Shown here one piece after another: positions 36,665 through 38,528 of a stretch of DNA of 38,528 bases. The stretch spans positions 1-38,528 of the forward strand of contig JARFPR010000142.1 in assembly GCA_029288195.1 (NCBI GenBank). Direction: 5' to 3'. Origin of the DNA: Gammaproteobacteria bacterium (GTDB lineage: Bacteria; Pseudomonadota; Gammaproteobacteria; GCA-001735895). Below the pieces are notes generated by a model. It had not been told where the DNA came from and did no database searches. It saw nothing but the letters and a program-made list of their open reading frames with translations. A program made the position numbers and the translations under genes. How positions within the stretch are numbered: position 1 is the stretch's first letter; each line of letters begins with the position of its first letter.

Positions 36665-36928
36665 GTGCTTCTCCTAGGCTATAAAGATGGGTTCAGCGTG
36701 TTGTGAAACGCTTATTCGCAAGGCGCGCCTCGCAGGCAATGGCCCGGTCCTTGCCAAGAGGCGCAACACCGCGAATATACGTTTCACAGCTCGCCCGAAG
36801 GGAACCATCCAGATTTGCCAATACTTCGTTGCAATCCTTGAAAAGGGCATGCCATTTCCTGCGGATTGCGCCTCATCTGGACAAATTTGGATGGCTCCGA
36901 ACCCGTCGTTATAGCCTGGGAGAAGCAC
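36665..36928. mobile_element. 264-bp MITE-like element with 30-bp inverted ends and two internal stems
   Basis: Inverted arms 36665-36694 and 36899-36928 match at 27 of 30 positions by hand. Two internal imperfect stems also exist: TGTGAAACG (36702-36710) pairs with CGTTTCACA (36780-36788) within a longer arm up to about 36745, and CCATCCAGATTTG (36805-36817) pairs with the complement region at 36882-36894. A transcript could fold as a three-way junction. It fits exactly between pilU's stop codon, whose last base is the first base of one arm, and the ribosome site of the downstream ATPase, which lies in the other arm. No transposase is encoded and no clear target duplication was seen. An 84-codon frame crosses it, likely by chance. 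Confidence 0.8.
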
Positions 36929-37995
36929 TAAATCATGCCTCCGGCCTGCTCATCATCCGCTTCTTCGAGTTCAAATTCGCGATGATCTTCTACCACGCCA
37001 GTTTTGCGGGCGGTGTCGCTTTCAAGTTTGATACGCAGGCGAATATCATTCACTGAATCCGCGTTACGCAAGGCATCTTCAAAAGTAATCTGTTCCGATT
37101 CATAGAGATCGAATAACGCCTGGTCGAAGGTCTGCATCCCCGCCTCGTTAGATTTTGCGATCAACGCTTTCATCTCATGCACCTCTCCCTTGAAGATCAT
37201 GTCAGCCATCAACGGCGTATTTAACATGACCTCGATCGCCGGAATTCGACCGACACCGTCGATATTCGGGATCAGACGCTGTGATATTAGCCCCTTTAAA
37301 TTAAGCGACAAATCCATCAGCAATTGCATGCGGCGTTCATCCGGGAAAAAGTTGATGATTCGATCTAGCGCCTGGTTAGTGCTGTTGGCGTGCAATGTCG
37401 AAAGACAGAGGTGCCCGGTTTCGGCGAACGCGATCGCATGATCCATGGCTTCGCGGTCGCGAATCTCACCTATCAGGATCACATCCGGCGCCTGGCGCAG
37501 GGTATTTTTCAGTGCGATCTCGTAAGAATCAGTATCGACGCCAACCTCGCGCTGCGTTACCAGGCAATTTTGATGATCGTGAACAAATTCCACCGGGTCT
37601 TCAATCGTTATGATGTGGCCATGCGAATTACGGTTGCGGTAATCCACCATCGACGCAAGCGAGGTTGATTTACCCGAACCGGTGCCACCGACGAAAATTA
37701 CCAGGCCTCGCTTGGTCATGGAAATATCTTTTAAAATCGGGGGCAGGTTCAATTCTTCGAAGGTGGGTATTTCAGAATTGATGATACGCAGCACCAGACC
37801 TGAACTGCCGCGCTGGACAAAGGCATTAACACGAAAACGGGCCACGCCGGGTAACGCGATCGAAAAGTTACACTCCTGCTTCTCTTCAAACTCCGAAACC
37901 TGCTTATCGTTCATGATCGAACGCGCCAGCATCTGCGTATGATTAGGCGAATGGTTTTGCTTGGAAACAGTCATTACTTTGCCGTCGACTTTCAT
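36928..37995 (-). CDS. pilU: PilU retraction ATPase, main frame (5' end out of frame)
   Basis: PilU assists PilT in retracting type IV pili. The frame from ATG 37995 gives 355 residues starting MKVDGKVMTV. It has Walker A GGTGSGKS (103-110), IEDPVEFVHDHQNC, VILIGEIRDREAMDHAIAFAE and TGHLCLSTLHANSTNQALDR, closely matching P. aeruginosa PilU, plus an acidic tail typical of PilU. It lacks the first ~34 residues, which are found upstream in another frame, and no ribosome site precedes this ATG. All ATPase motifs are intact, so a shortened protein is possible, but the N-terminal domain would lack its first helix and strand. Confidence 0.88.
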   Translation of the reverse strand: MKVDGKVMTVSKQNHSPNHTQMLARSIMNDKQVSEFEEKQECNFSIALPGVARFRVNAFVQRGSSGLVLRIINSEIPTFEELNLPPILKDISMTKRGLVIFVGGTGSGKSTSLASMVDYRNRNSHGHIITIEDPVEFVHDHQNCLVTQREVGVDTDSYEIALKNTLRQAPDVILIGEIRDREAMDHAIAFAETGHLCLSTLHANSTNQALDRIINFFPDERRMQLLMDLSLNLKGLISQRLIPNIDGVGRIPAIEVMLNTPLMADMIFKGEVHEMKALIAKSNEAGMQTFDQALFDLYESEQITFEDALRNADSVNDIRLRIKLESDTARKTGVVEDHREFELEEADDEQAGGMI

Positions 37996-38086
37996 CGCCG
38001 GTGGTGATAAATAAATCAGAACCGTCCTTGCTCACCATCATGCGGAGCAGGTCGTGCATGAAACTAATTGCCTTATTACGATCCAT
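37996..38086 (-). pseudogene. pilU: pilU true 5' end, separated by a frameshift
   Basis: From ATG 38084-38086, with AGGA at 38092-38095 upstream, 30 codons read MDRNKAISFMHDLLRMMVSK followed by DGSDLFITTG. This is the normal PilU N-terminus. Only one base (37996) then separates it from ATG 37993-37995 of the main frame, whereas PilU and the paralogue at 35500 have four residues (xPPx) between the Gly and Met. The difference is 11 bases. The local sequence GGCG fits a deletion between GGCG repeats. It may be a real mutation or an assembly error. Confidence 0.85.
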
Positions 38087-38114
38087 TAAAATCCTCTACA
38101 ATTTCAGCGTAAAT

Positions 38115-38528
38115 TTACAAGGCCTCGGGATTGGCAGCCTTCCGCTGCGCTTCATCCTTCGCAACAACACCCGAAGCGAGCAAGGTCTTGAGATTTTGAT
38201 CCAGCGTCTGCATGCCGACGTTCTGACCGGTTTGAATCGCCGAGTACATCTGCGCGATTTTATCTTCACGAATCAGGTTACGAATCGCCGGTGTTCCGAT
38301 CATGATCTCGTGCGCCGCCACCCGGCCACCGCCGATTTTCTTCATCAGGGTTTGCGAAATAACCGCCTTTAACGATTCAGACAACATCGAGCGCACCATG
38401 GCTTTTTCTGCCGCCGGAAATACATCGACGATACGGTCTATCGTCTTGGCCGCCGAACTGGTATGCAGGGTACCGAAAACCAGGTGCCCGGTTTCAGCAG
38501 CAGAGAGCGCCAGTCGAATGGTTTCGAG
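38115..38528 (-). CDS. pilT: PilT retraction ATPase, C-terminal part
   Basis: PilT powers retraction of type IV pili, causing twitching motility. The gene runs off the right edge; 137 codons plus TAA remain. The visible part has the His box region AAETGHLVFGTLHTSSAAKT, VDVFPAAEKAMVRSMLSESL, GGGRVAAHEIMIGTPAIRNL with the AIRNLIRE retraction motif, and GMQTLDQNLKTLLASG, all as in Pseudomonas PilT. It stops 28 nt before the pilU start, so pilT-pilU and the third ATPase appear to form one operon on this strand. Walker A and B lie outside the window. Confidence 0.94.
   Translation of the reverse strand, partial: LETIRLALSAAETGHLVFGTLHTSSAAKTIDRIVDVFPAAEKAMVRSMLSESLKAVISQTLMKKIGGGRVAAHEIMIGTPAIRNLIREDKIAQMYSAIQTGQNVGMQTLDQNLKTLLASGVVAKDEAQRKAANPEAL

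Noticed and set aside
36674..36928. 84-codon minus-strand frame starting GTG at the pilU stop and spanning the inverted-repeat element
   Set aside because: It starts in one repeat arm and stops in the other, has no ribosome site of its own, and overlaps open frames on the other strand; it is better explained by the element. A genome-wide search for conserved copies with coding-type substitution could reverse this.
36703..37056. 117-codon plus-strand frame over the element and the pilU 3' end
   Set aside because: It runs antisense into conserved pilU coding sequence and has no recognisable protein features.

Overview
The window reads as a chromosomal segment of a gammaproteobacterium with moderate GC, possibly marine or uncultured. 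The main reason is the block from gshB to pilT, which has the gene content and order known from Pseudomonas: pilG-pilH-pilI-pilJ-chpA-chpC next to gshB, a tonB3-like gene, yqgE, ruvX, pyrR-pyrB-pyrX and pilT-pilU. Protein sequences such as RapA, GapA, PykA, PilJ and PilG are also gammaproteobacterial in type. Genus or species cannot be fixed by eye.

Layout, left to right. Positions 1-3279: the tail of a GFA-family protein, a three-helix membrane protein with a cyclic-nucleotide-binding-like domain, and a DUF4382 lipoprotein with an Asp/His-rich loop. Positions 3280-8160: rapA (minus), divergent from bioD, an unknown two-helix membrane protein and rarD (plus). Positions 8157-13818: a compact minus-strand carbon operon tkt-gapA-pgk-pykA. 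Positions 14098-17607: methyl-cycle genes metK, ahcY and rsmE (plus), with a clear SAH riboswitch and a strong sigma70-type promoter before ahcY. Positions 17656-28257: the minus-strand pilGHIJ-chpA-chpC chemosensory operon for twitching motility, without pilK or chpB. ChpA is 2176 residues and contains a recent 246-bp in-frame tandem duplication. Positions 28568-32444: gshB, an ApbE-type flavin transferase, a TonB-like protein, yqgE and ruvX (plus). Positions 32522-35278: pyrR-pyrB-pyrX with overlapping junctions; PyrX is a non-catalytic dihydroorotase. Positions 35500-38528: the retraction ATPase operon pilT (partial), pilU and a third PilT/PilU-family ATPase (minus).

The least ordinary signals sit in the last 3.3 kb. 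The pilU reading frame is broken near its 5' end: 30 good N-terminal codons are out of frame with the rest, consistent with loss of 11 nt between GGCG repeats. The 264 bp between pilU and the third ATPase is bounded by 30-bp near-perfect inverted repeats, which touch the pilU stop codon and contain the next gene's Shine-Dalgarno sequence. It has two further internal stems, so it looks like a cloverleaf-folding MITE-type element. A second, unrelated nested palindrome with 25-bp perfect arms fills the convergent gap between pyrX and the third ATPase.

Functionally the right half links chemosensory control of type IV pili (PilJ receptor, PilI/ChpC couplers, ChpA kinase, PilG/PilH regulators) to the motors they act on (PilT, PilU and a third ATPase). 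The left half is housekeeping carbon, biotin and methyl metabolism. No tRNA, rRNA, CRISPR array, transposase or prophage gene was seen.
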